Source: a virus
Direction: 5' to 3' (one strand)
Length of the DNA stretch: 32,747 nucleotides
Virus record (IMG/VR): IMGVR_UViG_3300017788_000096
Coordinates: 1 to 32,747 of that record
Shown here: positions 15,501 to 24,467 of the stretch, one piece after another
Layout of the letters: each line of letters begins with the position of its first letter
Position numbering within the stretch: the first letter of the stretch is position 1
The notes under the pieces: generated by a model
Database searches by the model: none
Told to the model about the DNA's origin: nothing
The model's input: only the letters and a program-made list of their open reading frames with translations
Translations under genes and position numbers: made by a program

Positions 15501-18500
15501 CAACTGCATTTACCCCAACTGCTCCTACTCAAAGAGAATGCGCTAGTACTGCTAATGCAATTATTACTTTGGTTGGTAATATCACAACTATTATCAATAG
15601 TGGATTAGGCACAGTTGCACTTCAAGAACAAACAGTCAATACAGCACTATTTGCTTCTCGTGCTACAATCTTTACAATTGATACAACTGGTTATGGTTCT
15701 ACTAATGCTCATAACTTCGAGACTGGAACTCCTGTAAGACTTGTTCCACGCCCTCGTTTTGATATTACTACTGGTAAATATGTCGAAGTTGATAAGCGTT
15801 TAGTTAGACTTCCAAAAGGATTTGAAACTAATAGAACTTACTATGTAATTGCTCCTGGTAGAAGAACTCAACCAGAAGACTACAGCAGCACAACATTCTT
15901 TAATGGTAGCGATCAAACTAAATTGATGCTAGCAACATCAAAAGAAAACGCTGCTGCTGGTATTTTCATTTACGCATCAGAAACACAAAGTATTGATCCT
16001 AATGTAGAGATTGATCTTTATCAATTTGTCCTTGATGATAAGTACGATCTCCATACTTACAAATGTAATTTAACTAATACTGTTAATGCTGGTATTGAAA
16101 CTGATGTATCACATATTTTTGATAAACCATCTGCTGCTACAACTCCACATAAAGTATTTTTCAGAGCAGTTGAAGGTGGGCAACTACCTATTGTTGCTAG
16201 TACTTATCAAAATGATCCAACTGTCGCAGTAACTAATCCTCAAAATGCTAATGTTGGTAGGATTAATCCTCAAATTGAGTTCTTTGCTCGCTATCAAAAT
16301 GATAAAGTATTTACTATTCATAAAACTCATGCTGATGCAATTAATAACGTAAATCCAATTCAATTCTTTGCTGGTCAAGCAGGACTAAAATTTGATGTCT
16401 ATGCTAACAAGCGTAGATCTCCTATGAAATTTGATCCATCATTTACTGATACAAAGGCAACTGCAGGTAAATGGTATATTCAATGTAAGGATGTTGTTAC
16501 TGGTGGTACTCCTAGTGATATTGCAAAGAGTATTTTCTCTAGAATTAATCAATCTGATTATTCTGATAGACCAAGAACTACGGATATGTGGTATCAGCGT
16601 CTTGATGATAAGAGAGCTGCTGATGATAGAACATATAAGATCCGCTATGTCATTCCTAAGTATCTCGAAAATGCAAGAGATCCTATTAACGGATTTGTTC
16701 TTAAGACAAGGACTGATGATACTCGTAAACTCATACCACAAAAGATTGTATTAAAACCAGTTACTGGATCAGTATATGGTGCTAGGTTTGAAAACCCAGT
16801 ACAAGCTGGTGAATATATTGGATATACTGCAGCACAATTTACATCAAATAATTTAAACTCTGATGCAGCATATGATCCATTCAAGAAAGATTTAACAAAT
16901 CAAGGTATTGATTATCGTGCATTTGCTAAGTTCTCTTCTGGTATTCAAGCAACAATTCAGAGTGGTCGTTATGTTGCAGATTCATTAAATCCAAGTATCA
17001 AATATCTTGAGTTAACAGTATATGATCATACTGTTGATGCTCTAAACTTCCCAGGATTGAGAAACGAAATCTTTACAACTGTCAAGATTACTTCTCCTCA
17101 AGGCGGAGATTTTGTACCAAATAAAACTCAAAGTATTAATACTAATAAAGTATTCTTTACTGGTAATTCTTCTGGATCTGCTTATATCCATGCTTACATG
17201 AGTGTAGGTGGAGATCATTATCTGATTATCAAGGGTATTGCTGGTGGCAAACTTGAGTATAGTGAGTTCTTCAATACAAGATTTACTCAAGGAACTGTCT
17301 TTGCAGACATGATCGAAGACCAGGATATGGGTAAATCCTTGCCACTCAAGACTTTGATCCGCAAGCGTTATCCTGAATATTATTGGAGACAAAACGGAGC
17401 TAATGTCTATACAATTACTCCTGGTGATAAGATTCAAGATGATGCTGGTATCGAATACTATGTTGATAGTGTAGAAGATGCTGGTGTTATTGAAGATACT
17501 TTCTATATTTTTGCTACTCAAACACTCCAACGTCGCATTTCGGGTCAGCAAGATGGTATTTACTATCTAACTTGTCTACGTGGTAATATCTCGCCATTCC
17601 CAACTGGTGCTGGTGTTATCAATAACTTTAGAAACTTCAAGTTCTCTCAACCAGTTAGCAGACTATATCCATTAAACTACAGAAACGATCCTCTCTGGTT
17701 CCAAAAGAATGGAACAACCAACGAAGAGAAGAACTATTATGCTGCACTAATTGATCCACCAGCAGCACTATCTGCCGCTGATAACTATATCCATGGTCTG
17801 GTCACAGTTAATGATTTTAAAAATTCTGTAACCAGAGAAACAATTGGTGATCTTATTAAGCAACCAGCATTTGTAGAAAATACTTATAGCGGAACTGTTG
17901 TAAAGTATGGCAAAACTCTAAATTCTTCTATTCAAGCACAAGATGGTAATGCAACATCTGGATCTGAAGATCGTATTATTCCAATTTCTGGTAATAGCAC
18001 AGTTGTAACTGATCAAAGATACTACGTTGAGCTTCGTAGACCATCGATTGCTCGTGCTGGTAACCATACGTTTGAATACCTTGGTTTCGGTCCTGGTAAC
18101 TACTCTACAGGTCTCCCTGCCCGCCAGGAAGTCGTCCTAACACCAGATCAGGACTTCTATGCCCAAGCGAAGAAACAAGACGCTGGTATCGTCTTCTACA
18201 CAGGTATCAACTCTCAAGGTGATCTCTATATTGGTAATAGAAGAATTAATGCTATTACTGGTGAAGAAACCTTTATTGATAAAGCAAGTCTTACTGATGA
18301 CGGAGATGCAAATGATGTTGTAGGAGGTCTGGTTACAACCTTTGATACTCCTGTAACCTTCAACGAAAACTTTACTGTTGTTGGTGGAGATGGATCACTT
18401 ATAACCACCTTTGAGTCTCCTGTTGTTGTTTCTGTACAGGATAATGATCTAACACAAGAACGCAATTCTCTAATTATTCGTTCTAATGTATCTTCTGTAG

Positions 18501-21500
18501 ACCCTGTAACTAATTTAGAACAAGATGAAGGACTTGATAGAACACAATTCGCCCCAGTCAGCAAAGGCGATATTACGTTAGGTAAAAATAGGATTCAATC
18601 CGCTATTTTTGCCTTTAGTTCAAGAGGTAAAGGACAGGAGTATCTAATTCAAACTCATAGTGTAGTTGGTATTGCATCAAATCTTACTCCAAATCAATCA
18701 CCAGTTTACGATCCAACTACAGGTATCGGAACTGCTATTCCAGGCACTGGTATTCCTGGTTTTCCTGGTAATCAGTTTGTAACTTATGGTAACACTGTTA
18801 CTGGTGGTTTGTTGCCAACAACTGGTGATATTTTACTTAAAGGATCTGAAATTGGTAAAACAGGATCACTAGGATTTATTCTTTCTAACTACTATCAAAC
18901 TATTCCTAATGGATCTATTGAAAATGTAATTTTTGATGGTAGTACTACTGTCAAAGTTACATTTAGATCTATATCAACTGGATTACCAATCGCATGTCAG
19001 GATATAGGTATTACTTCTGCATCTCAGATTAGATTTAAGAACTATCCTGATGTTAATCTAAATCTAACTTGGACAATTTACTCACCTACTGGTGATGCAT
19101 TCTCCCCAACAAAACCATATATCTACGTCCAGATTTTCGCCCAAAGACCTGCACTTGTACAATCATGGGCAGATCTAATTACTCAAGCAACAAATGCCAA
19201 TAATCCTCTTCCAACAATTGAATTCTCTAACTCAAACTGGAAGGAAGTTGGTGTACTTGGTGCAGAAGCTCTTAGAACAGAAACTGAGACTATTGGTAAT
19301 TACAAACTTGGTATCAATACAGTTGCACGTTCACCACATGATGCACATAAAAATGCATTTGTTGATTCTGCTACAACTGATCCTCGTGCAAACCTAGATG
19401 TTGTTGGTAATGCATATATTAGCGGTAAGAAGACCACAAACTATTTACAGCACCCTAATTTTGCTAATCGTAATAAGAATGCGATTGCTGATGCATTTGT
19501 AGTTGGTGGTGATAGTGCCTCTCCAACTGACTACAGCACACTCAGAGTTGATACAAATACTGTTGCAATTACTGAAGCTTCACGAGGAAATAACCTTGGA
19601 AGAGTTGGTATCAATACAGATCAAACAGTTACTAATAAGCAACTCAACAGAGCACTCGTTGTTGTTGGTGATTCTAGATTTACTGAAGATGCTAGATTCC
19701 AAAGAGATATTGAAGTCTATACTGATGGTGGAACTGATACTGCTGAAATAAGAACTGGCATAACAACTGGTAATTTCAATCTACTTAATGGATCTACAAC
19801 TACCCAGTTTACTGGTCAATTATCAATTACTGCTGGTGTTCTAAGCAAAGCAAATTCTAAGGGACTTAGACTTGGTAATAATCTTGCCTATATTGAAATA
19901 GGTGACGTATATACTGATGATCAGTTTATCTTCATCGGTAATAATTCAGATCACTCCAATATTCTTATCGGTGATATTTCTGATGCTGCTGATAAGATTT
20001 CGAAAATCTCGATTGGTGGTGCCTATGGCACTAACTCTTCAAACTCCTTCACAACGTTTGGAACTAGAAGAGTAAACTTTGCTGGCGATGTATTATTTGG
20101 TGCAAATAAACTACAGGGTGGTAATAGACTCAATCCAGAAATGGTCGTTACCGTTGGCACAGAGGCAGGTATTGTTGAATTCTTTACTGGTAATACACAA
20201 ACCCTTGATTTTGCAACTAATGCATCCGAAATCAATATTGGCGGTCAAGGTGGTCAAACAAAAGTCAGAAACAACTTACTTGTTGACGCTGCTGCTCGCT
20301 TCAATTCTAATATAGTTCTTTGTGGTGGTTTTGCTTCATTCTCATTTGTTGGTAATAGAGCACAACTTGGTTCTACACCATTTAGTCATACTTCTGGAAT
20401 ACTAGGCAGCAATACATTCAATTCAAATATTGATATTGTTAACGTATTTGTAGTAAATGTTGTCAATCAAAATATTCCAACAGTTGCAGAACTAGCAGCT
20501 GGATTCAACAGAATTGATACTGCAGGTGCTGGTGTATGGGGTGGAAACTCTGGCACTTCTAATTTCCAAGCAGCAGTTCCTGGTGCTGGTCCCGAAGGAG
20601 GAACACTACCAGCACTAACTGGATTGGATTATTACATGCCAGTCAAGTATAAGCCAACTCCATATTTCAAAGCTGGTGATTACGTAATTGTTGATACTGG
20701 AATTACTGGAACTACACATCCAGAAATTGTAAGAATTACTGAAGATGGATTACAAGGTGCAGAGACTGCTCCTTATTATCTAAAAGTTCGTCGTCAACCA
20801 CTTGGTACATTCACTACAATTAAATCAAATCACCCAGATACAACAAATATCTGGAAGGTGAATGTTGCATTTGATGCAACATGGATTACTCAATCTATTG
20901 ATGCTTCTGGAGTTCAGGAAAATGTATATCTTGCTGAGTTTGGTGGTTCTCTAACTACTAATGATTATGTAATTATTGATAGAGAAGATACTAATAATGA
21001 CGGTATTGCTGATAAGGGTGAAGTATTTAAGATTGCTTCTTTACTAGCTCAAGTTGCTAAGAAGTTTAGCATTAAGAATGGTTGTGACACAGCAGCAGAA
21101 GAAACAGTATTTGAAGTTGATTCAACAACTGGTAGTGTTTCTTTAGGTGACCCTGGCAATATTAATACAAATACATTCATTTATGGAAATCTAACTGTAA
21201 CTGGTCAGTGTGGTGGTGCAGGAACAGCAGATAATACAAAACTTACATTCAAAAATGAGCTTTATACCACAGCACAAATTGACATTTGTACTGGTGATGC
21301 ATTCTTTGGAAGTAATTTTGCAACAGTATTTGTTGTTGGTGCTTTCTATGGAACAACAGCAGCTGCTCATACTACAACTACTCCAGTTCATGTCTATAGA
21401 AGAGATCCATTTAGTATTCAAGCTGCTGGTCCGCTCACAACAATCCTTGCTACTCAACAAACTGGTAGTGTAACTCCAGCAACATCTAATATTCCAATTG

Positions 21501-22909
21501 CAACAAACTTATCAGCATTCAATAAGGGAGATCTTGTTGCTATTGTAGATGGAATTTCTAAAGTTGAAATTATTCAAATCACAGATACACCATATACTGA
21601 TTCTAACGGAAATAAATTACTTCCTACATCTACTAATGCTATATATCCAACTGGTGGTAGAGGAAAAGAAAGTACAACAGCACAATCATGGAACAGTGGA
21701 GCAATTGTCGTTAGGATTCAAAAGGATCCAAGAACCACAACTCTTGCTGAAGCTATCCCAGCAACTGGAAGAATTTCTGTTGAAGCTCCAAATATCAATC
21801 CTAATAAGATTCGAATTAAATTAGTTAATGGCGATCTTATTGCAGAAAAATTAGACTATGAATACTTTGTTAGAATTGATAATGAATTCTTCTATCCAGA
21901 TAGCAAGAATAGTGCAAATGACCCAGTATATGGTGTAAGACTTCCAAAATCATATCGTGATCCTGTTACTGGTGATATTGAGAAGTTCTTTGGTGGTGGA
22001 GATCTTACATCTCATGGATCTCTTAACATCACAAGTGGAAATATTAGAGTCTATGGAACTGATGGAACAACTTTAGTATTCAACGTAACTAATGATGATG
22101 GTCACCCTGGTGATGGTGCAATCGTTGACGAACTTACTGGTAGAAACGGTATGTATCTCAAGGGATTTGCTAACATCTACGGTAACTTGCAGGTTTATAA
22201 CGAGCAGTGCCAAGAGAACGGATATTGTGATAATAAACTGGTATTCAAAGTTGATAGAGGAACTGGTAAGGTTGATATGGGTGAATCCCTGTATATTCAG
22301 GGTCAGGTATTTGGAACAGAATCTGCTTCTACACCAATTCTCCATATTGATAATCTTGGATCTGCTGGTACTGGAGGAACAACTGGACCTAGAGACTTTA
22401 TTTTATATCAAGATGGTTCAATTGATGCATTTGGTATTAAACAATATTTTACTGCAAACGGTGGTAGAAGATGGACTTATGTTGCACAATCTGCAACTGG
22501 AATCGGTCAGACTCAAGCAAATCCATTACAACCAAATAATAATTACTTGTTGAATCTTACAACTGGTGGTAATATGGTTCTTTATCTACCAACTAATGCT
22601 GTTACTGGTGATATAATTAGATTTATAGAATTAACTGGAAATCTAAGTTACAATACAAACCTCGTTATTAGAGCTCTGAAGATTAATAATACTGCTACTG
22701 GAATCCAAGGAGATGTCACTGGTTCAAAACTAACATCTGGTTCTGGATCTGGTCTTCTTGCTCAAAGTTGGGATAGTGGTGAACTTATTATTCAAACCAG
22801 AAATGCCTCATTTGGACTTCTATTTGTTGGAACAACAGATGCTCCTAATGATCCACTTGCTTCAGAAATTCCTTCAAACCTTCGTGGTTGGTGGTTAGTA
22901 GAACTATAA
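9563..22909 (+). CDS. Giant modular virion/tail-fibre structural protein (4448 residues)
   Basis: A single unbroken 4448-codon frame. The first ~200 residues contain the Tyr-Val-Ser-Pro-Asp-Asp and Asp-Gln-Phe-Ser-Ile-Met-Leu-Met-Pro-Gly-Ile-His-Tyr pattern seen at the start of very large cyanophage structural proteins, which are sometimes labelled VrlC-like. Residues ~656-1012 carry short helical repeats with an Asn-Arg-x-x-Ile core. Residues ~734-1850 carry longer repeats starting (Lys)-Cys-(Lys/Arg/Ala)-Arg-Asp-Ile-Gly, with tandem copies at 1024, 1160, 1296 and 1431 and outliers at 734 and 1786. Most of the rest is Gly/Thr/Asn/Ile-rich beta structure, typical of fibres. A calcium-loop-like Asp-Thr-Asn-Asn-Asp-Gly-x-x-Asp-x-Gly-Glu lies at ~3809-3820. 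The C-terminus ends Leu-Arg-Gly-Trp-Trp-Leu-Val-Glu-Leu. Its place before collar fibres and behind a late promoter supports a long tail-fibre or baseplate-fibre role. Host binding is inferred. Confidence 0.8.
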   Translation: MPLTRLDNLISSKTGKYLYVSPDDFNATDALSNRGNSPITPFKSIQRAFLEIARYSYLPGKDNDRFDQFSIMLMPGIHYIDNRPGLVDTNGISEFGFDQALNAWTDNSILDISNPDNVLWKFNNTEGGAIIPRGSSLVGYDLRRTTIRPLYVPDPASVTVPRSAIFNVTGGCYFWQFTIKDGQTTSESPLYNVAEGTGEVYYDPYDFTRKTAPNFSHHKLTVFEYADTEELSLFYRKISKAFAAYQPTIDDPGEFDFRVQENRIVGPLSDSRVIESLKFVDATTDPSVPASTTEVTVTTKVDHGYFAGQFVSITNTQIDDVLEGFFPIKEIDPNDPRKFVYEVPVVVGAIGTNIVSGQTISVDTTPALGQNAQTLAEVDSVESASPYVFNVSIRSTWGICGIWANGLKATGFRSMVIAQYTGVSLQLDDRAFIRYDEYSNTWNQASLVDAFATVPYHAKGDSYWKDEWRNFHVRASEDAFIQNVSIFAVGFADHFLMETGGDMSITNSNSNFGNTSLHAIGFKGFSFNQDKAGYITDIIPPKKAIENTTTTKRVAYYTIDIQGTIQNANNYTKLFLGSDDIITPTTRPAATIDGFRLGAKSNDKLYVKLGSLTPGGNEIFEVELQPTGFVKYIAKGSILNPSGIAINSISADAANLIESNRTMIQEEVFGYILEKYPALQNIPYVNPGLDPAAGRYFDARNLILNNRQEIVDTAFNEMVATYGLANIQGVANGKCKRDIGLIVDAIAEDLRDGGNKNIIDATKTYFSGNGTPIANGLVGEEVYSVYAFNRARDLCKKAVANLLTVKATIYDPETNSVFNKPGNPYGYVFGNYGSSLGLNSSGVTVDASNKENPAGRNRTARNRIVANREFILDAALAEVSVYHPDFQIPGDPANNNQSRFADGFRLIRRNSKEILDRALAKIAVDFPNFYFPGDPQTTVDSRFYDSHRLIQQNRQHIIDRAAAEIAVQHPDFYYPGDPATTAVSRFKDAYRLIQQNRTAIIDTAFAAIAPAFPTFVINATNTAKCKRDIGIFVDSVSLDIAQGGGNVYSRQFVLSYFNNGTPITNGLVGEEAQSVVAFQKARDEMNKAVANQLAIKDLTITADPAPGSGAVSNTNPTSCANVQAAITSLSLIVTDIITAGSIAALPAESVSTTVPAGEAKCKRDIGIFIDAISLDLFVRGNEYAYKFSAEYFTNATTPLPNGLVNEIGESITAFNKARDVMKLAITNQLFTKDLTITADPSPSSGSPSNVNPDSCANVKAAIDTLTTLVTTILTNGNLSSMPQTINKGSSPAGMKKCARDIGYFIDAVAIDVFTGGNKHTREFVKQYFTNATTPLPNGLVGEILESNVAFNEAAEYMRKAVVNALYHKDLTITADPSPTSGAVGNQNVNNCNNVRAAITTLATLVTSTLTAGNLNNLPVENAGTLLAGETKCRRDIGIVVDAIAQDLWFGGNEYTIAATKEYFTNATTPLPNGLVNEIAMSITAFKRAADLMNRAINNQYYDKDFTITLDTVGDPVVVADIHADAHDLVMNNKEFIAKEAYLRMKLAYPNYVPQTGNTEQDCLDDVYDVLREVMWDVKFGGNSKTYDTANIYVTNTYQGQTIQTFIDSERDEAAKVFLEAKKVAIQVLRNETVAVTTGNTFTQKKDLTIVTDWDADELLPKCGSAVGAVDTLFGILLQAVGNDSGVGNLTGITRTAPAQPTTYSIGNCSDVLSTIDTLTGILCDALYAGNLSTLPPLSNGEWDCANVRASIENLFDIVTDAVGSGSLAGLPIVNSGDFIANGRLSKCYRDVSFIVDAVVNDLRLGGNVNSIQAGEAYYVGNNLTYIDGEKSETIDAWNYVGDIAIAAMRNFDFLAVNCVTTAGSALVNVGDSRGIPIGMRVVEYANTPTPFVNGLLQTGAVPIYTNIPKDTFVKRIVSSTVIELGVANSRFTFGSTVNALQSSTTTKLYFTFEKGAWADTLPKKVKVGPANTNPDVIQDTTAFTPTAPTQRECASTANAIITLVGNITTIINSGLGTVALQEQTVNTALFASRATIFTIDTTGYGSTNAHNFETGTPVRLVPRPRFDITTGKYVEVDKRLVRLPKGFETNRTYYVIAPGRRTQPEDYSSTTFFNGSDQTKLMLATSKENAAAGIFIYASETQSIDPNVEIDLYQFVLDDKYDLHTYKCNLTNTVNAGIETDVSHIFDKPSAATTPHKVFFRAVEGGQLPIVASTYQNDPTVAVTNPQNANVGRINPQIEFFARYQNDKVFTIHKTHADAINNVNPIQFFAGQAGLKFDVYANKRRSPMKFDPSFTDTKATAGKWYIQCKDVVTGGTPSDIAKSIFSRINQSDYSDRPRTTDMWYQRLDDKRAADDRTYKIRYVIPKYLENARDPINGFVLKTRTDDTRKLIPQKIVLKPVTGSVYGARFENPVQAGEYIGYTAAQFTSNNLNSDAAYDPFKKDLTNQGIDYRAFAKFSSGIQATIQSGRYVADSLNPSIKYLELTVYDHTVDALNFPGLRNEIFTTVKITSPQGGDFVPNKTQSINTNKVFFTGNSSGSAYIHAYMSVGGDHYLIIKGIAGGKLEYSEFFNTRFTQGTVFADMIEDQDMGKSLPLKTLIRKRYPEYYWRQNGANVYTITPGDKIQDDAGIEYYVDSVEDAGVIEDTFYIFATQTLQRRISGQQDGIYYLTCLRGNISPFPTGAGVINNFRNFKFSQPVSRLYPLNYRNDPLWFQKNGTTNEEKNYYAALIDPPAALSAADNYIHGLVTVNDFKNSVTRETIGDLIKQPAFVENTYSGTVVKYGKTLNSSIQAQDGNATSGSEDRIIPISGNSTVVTDQRYYVELRRPSIARAGNHTFEYLGFGPGNYSTGLPARQEVVLTPDQDFYAQAKKQDAGIVFYTGINSQGDLYIGNRRINAITGEETFIDKASLTDDGDANDVVGGLVTTFDTPVTFNENFTVVGGDGSLITTFESPVVVSVQDNDLTQERNSLIIRSNVSSVDPVTNLEQDEGLDRTQFAPVSKGDITLGKNRIQSAIFAFSSRGKGQEYLIQTHSVVGIASNLTPNQSPVYDPTTGIGTAIPGTGIPGFPGNQFVTYGNTVTGGLLPTTGDILLKGSEIGKTGSLGFILSNYYQTIPNGSIENVIFDGSTTVKVTFRSISTGLPIACQDIGITSASQIRFKNYPDVNLNLTWTIYSPTGDAFSPTKPYIYVQIFAQRPALVQSWADLITQATNANNPLPTIEFSNSNWKEVGVLGAEALRTETETIGNYKLGINTVARSPHDAHKNAFVDSATTDPRANLDVVGNAYISGKKTTNYLQHPNFANRNKNAIADAFVVGGDSASPTDYSTLRVDTNTVAITEASRGNNLGRVGINTDQTVTNKQLNRALVVVGDSRFTEDARFQRDIEVYTDGGTDTAEIRTGITTGNFNLLNGSTTTQFTGQLSITAGVLSKANSKGLRLGNNLAYIEIGDVYTDDQFIFIGNNSDHSNILIGDISDAADKISKISIGGAYGTNSSNSFTTFGTRRVNFAGDVLFGANKLQGGNRLNPEMVVTVGTEAGIVEFFTGNTQTLDFATNASEINIGGQGGQTKVRNNLLVDAAARFNSNIVLCGGFASFSFVGNRAQLGSTPFSHTSGILGSNTFNSNIDIVNVFVVNVVNQNIPTVAELAAGFNRIDTAGAGVWGGNSGTSNFQAAVPGAGPEGGTLPALTGLDYYMPVKYKPTPYFKAGDYVIVDTGITGTTHPEIVRITEDGLQGAETAPYYLKVRRQPLGTFTTIKSNHPDTTNIWKVNVAFDATWITQSIDASGVQENVYLAEFGGSLTTNDYVIIDREDTNNDGIADKGEVFKIASLLAQVAKKFSIKNGCDTAAEETVFEVDSTTGSVSLGDPGNINTNTFIYGNLTVTGQCGGAGTADNTKLTFKNELYTTAQIDICTGDAFFGSNFATVFVVGAFYGTTAAAHTTTTPVHVYRRDPFSIQAAGPLTTILATQQTGSVTPATSNIPIATNLSAFNKGDLVAIVDGISKVEIIQITDTPYTDSNGNKLLPTSTNAIYPTGGRGKESTTAQSWNSGAIVVRIQKDPRTTTLAEAIPATGRISVEAPNINPNKIRIKLVNGDLIAEKLDYEYFVRIDNEFFYPDSKNSANDPVYGVRLPKSYRDPVTGDIEKFFGGGDLTSHGSLNITSGNIRVYGTDGTTLVFNVTNDDGHPGDGAIVDELTGRNGMYLKGFANIYGNLQVYNEQCQENGYCDNKLVFKVDRGTGKVDMGESLYIQGQVFGTESASTPILHIDNLGSAGTGGTTGPRDFILYQDGSIDAFGIKQYFTANGGRRWTYVAQSATGIGQTQANPLQPNNNYLLNLTTGGNMVLYLPTNAVTGDIIRFIELTGNLSYNTNLVIRALKINNTATGIQGDVTGSKLTSGSGSGLLAQSWDSGELIIQTRNASFGLLFVGTTDAPNDPLASEIPSNLRGWWLVEL
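11528..12644 (+). repeat. Short helical repeats within giant protein
   Basis: Within the giant gene, units of the form Asn-Arg-x-x-Ile-(Ile/Leu)-Asp-x-Ala-x-x-x-Ile-x-x-x-x-Pro-x-Phe occur at about 11528, 11668, 12143, 12275, 12402 and 12527. The last four are spaced 125-132 bases and include a Pro-Gly-Asp-Pro linker and Ser-Arg-Phe-x-Asp. A degenerate copy occurs near 14138. Each set leads into a Cys-Lys-Arg-Asp-Ile-Gly repeat. Confidence 0.75.
12632..14090 (+). repeat. Four tandem ~136-codon repeats within giant protein
   Basis: Copies start with Lys-Cys-(Lys/Arg/Ala)-Arg-Asp-Ile-Gly at 12632, 13040, 13448 and 13853, giving periods of 408, 408 and 405 bases. Each has a helix with Asp-Ala-(Ile/Val), a Gly-Gly-Asn or Gly-Asn turn, an Asn-Gly-Leu-Val motif, an Ala-Phe helix, and (in the first three) Lys-Asp-Leu-Thr-Ile-Thr-Ala-Asp-Pro. 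Identical 23-base stretches occur at 12848, 13256 and 13664, so the repeats are recent or homogenised at DNA level. Confidence 0.85.
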
Positions 22910-22913
22910 TCTT

Positions 22914-24467
22914 ATGGCACAAAATTACGGTTCAATTAAATCCATGAAAACTGCCAAAATTGGCACAATCATGTTATGGTCAGGAGATGGAAATGAGGGA
23001 GATATACTTTCTAACGTTCCTAATGGTTGGATATTGTGCGATGGCAAAGTATACCAAGCTAATAGATATCCATTATTGACTTCTGTTCTTGGTAATAGTT
23101 ATGGAGGATCTACTATAACTGGAGATTTCCCACATTATGGCGGTACTATCAAGATACCAGATATTACTGGAAGATGCATGATGGATTTAGAACCGCAGAT
23201 GTTAGCACAAAGTGCTTATCAATATGGTCAAACAGATGCGCTTAGTAAATTATCTGCACTTGTTGTTGATGATGGATTGACTGTTTCTATTCCTACTTTA
23301 ATTTCTGCTGATACAGATTTAGCATTTAATGTTGCTTCTCAAATTTTATTTGTTGGAAAAATGACTGGTGCTCCTGGGCAATCTAATATAACAATCAGTC
23401 CTCCGTCATTTTCAACAACTGTTTATACTGTTCCTAGAAAACTTGGTATCAATCATACGCCTTATCATAAACATCCTGGAACATATGATAGCGCACTTGC
23501 TGGTTCAGCACCACCAGATGTATTCTCTCCTTCATCGATGACAGTTAGCGGAAGTAGAAGTCTTCCTTTAGGGTGTGGAAGTCTTTCATGGAATGAAGCA
23601 GCATTCAACCAAGAAGCTAATGCAGATACTTGGTGTCAGGGTGCTGCTCCAATCACATTTTATGATGAAAATACATTAATTCAAACAAATCAATTTAATA
23701 CATTTCCTGCCCTAGGTGGTTCGGTTACATATGATTACTCTTCAATACCATCATCAACTGCACCAGCGAGAGTTTTAGAATCCCAAGTTTATACTGATCT
23801 TATTTCTGCTAGTATTCCTATTACTACTCACGCTGAAGCTGCCTGGACGGGAATGTTCCCTCGTCCTATGGAGACTTCAAATAGAAGAAACTATTTTGGT
23901 ATTAATACTGGAATTACTGGTGGAACAGGACTGACAGATGACCCAGAAGCAGCACCAGTTTTTGCTGTTAGTAATATTACTATTACAGCTCAAACTGCTC
24001 AAATAACCTTGCCAGCATCAACAAATTTAGGAACAAATAAAACAAATATTGTTCCATTTATGTATGTTCAATCTGGGACTACTAGTGGAACATTTATTCA
24101 ACCTGGAACTCAAATTTTAGGATTGTTCAAAGATGATAATGGAAATTATATTTTAGATCTTAGCAACGCAATTGGTGGCGCTGGATCTGTACAAACAAGT
24201 CTAACTTTTAGACATGGAACTTTTCCAACTTCATTAAATTCTACTGCTGCAGCACAAGATCCAGCATCATCAACATTTGCGTCACATAATCATGCTAGTT
24301 TTGATGTTACTATGTTAAATGGTAATCTTACAGGTCCAACAACACATCCAGTTACTAATGTTCAACGTGGTGATGTCACACCAGAGACTATTACTGGTGC
24401 CCTAAATATATTAGCAAATATTGCTAATCCATCACTAAATGTTGTTTACATCATTAGGGCATACTGA
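22914..24467 (+). CDS. Tail-collar-domain fibre protein 1
   Basis: A 517-residue protein starting four bases after the giant gene's stop. Near the N-terminus (~15-100) is a phage tail collar domain: Gly-Thr-Ile-Met-Leu-Trp-Ser-Gly, Pro-x-Gly-Trp-Ile-Leu-Cys-Asp-Gly, Tyr-Pro-Leu-Leu, Gly-Asn-Ser-Tyr-Gly-Gly and Ile-Pro-Asp-Ile-Thr-Gly-Arg. The rest is Thr/Ser/Asn-rich beta structure with scattered His (Tyr-His-Lys-His, Ser-His-Asn-His) that could bind metal in the trimer, as in T4 gp12-type fibres. It ends Val-Val-Tyr-Ile-Ile-Arg-Ala-Tyr, similar to the C-terminal Tyr-(Leu/Ile)-Ile-Lys endings of the next two proteins. It is probably part of a short tail fibre or adhesin and overlaps the next gene by one base (TGATG). 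Confidence 0.8.
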   Translation: MAQNYGSIKSMKTAKIGTIMLWSGDGNEGDILSNVPNGWILCDGKVYQANRYPLLTSVLGNSYGGSTITGDFPHYGGTIKIPDITGRCMMDLEPQMLAQSAYQYGQTDALSKLSALVVDDGLTVSIPTLISADTDLAFNVASQILFVGKMTGAPGQSNITISPPSFSTTVYTVPRKLGINHTPYHKHPGTYDSALAGSAPPDVFSPSSMTVSGSRSLPLGCGSLSWNEAAFNQEANADTWCQGAAPITFYDENTLIQTNQFNTFPALGGSVTYDYSSIPSSTAPARVLESQVYTDLISASIPITTHAEAAWTGMFPRPMETSNRRNYFGINTGITGGTGLTDDPEAAPVFAVSNITITAQTAQITLPASTNLGTNKTNIVPFMYVQSGTTSGTFIQPGTQILGLFKDDNGNYILDLSNAIGGAGSVQTSLTFRHGTFPTSLNSTAAAQDPASSTFASHNHASFDVTMLNGNLTGPTTHPVTNVQRGDVTPETITGALNILANIANPSLNVVYIIRAY

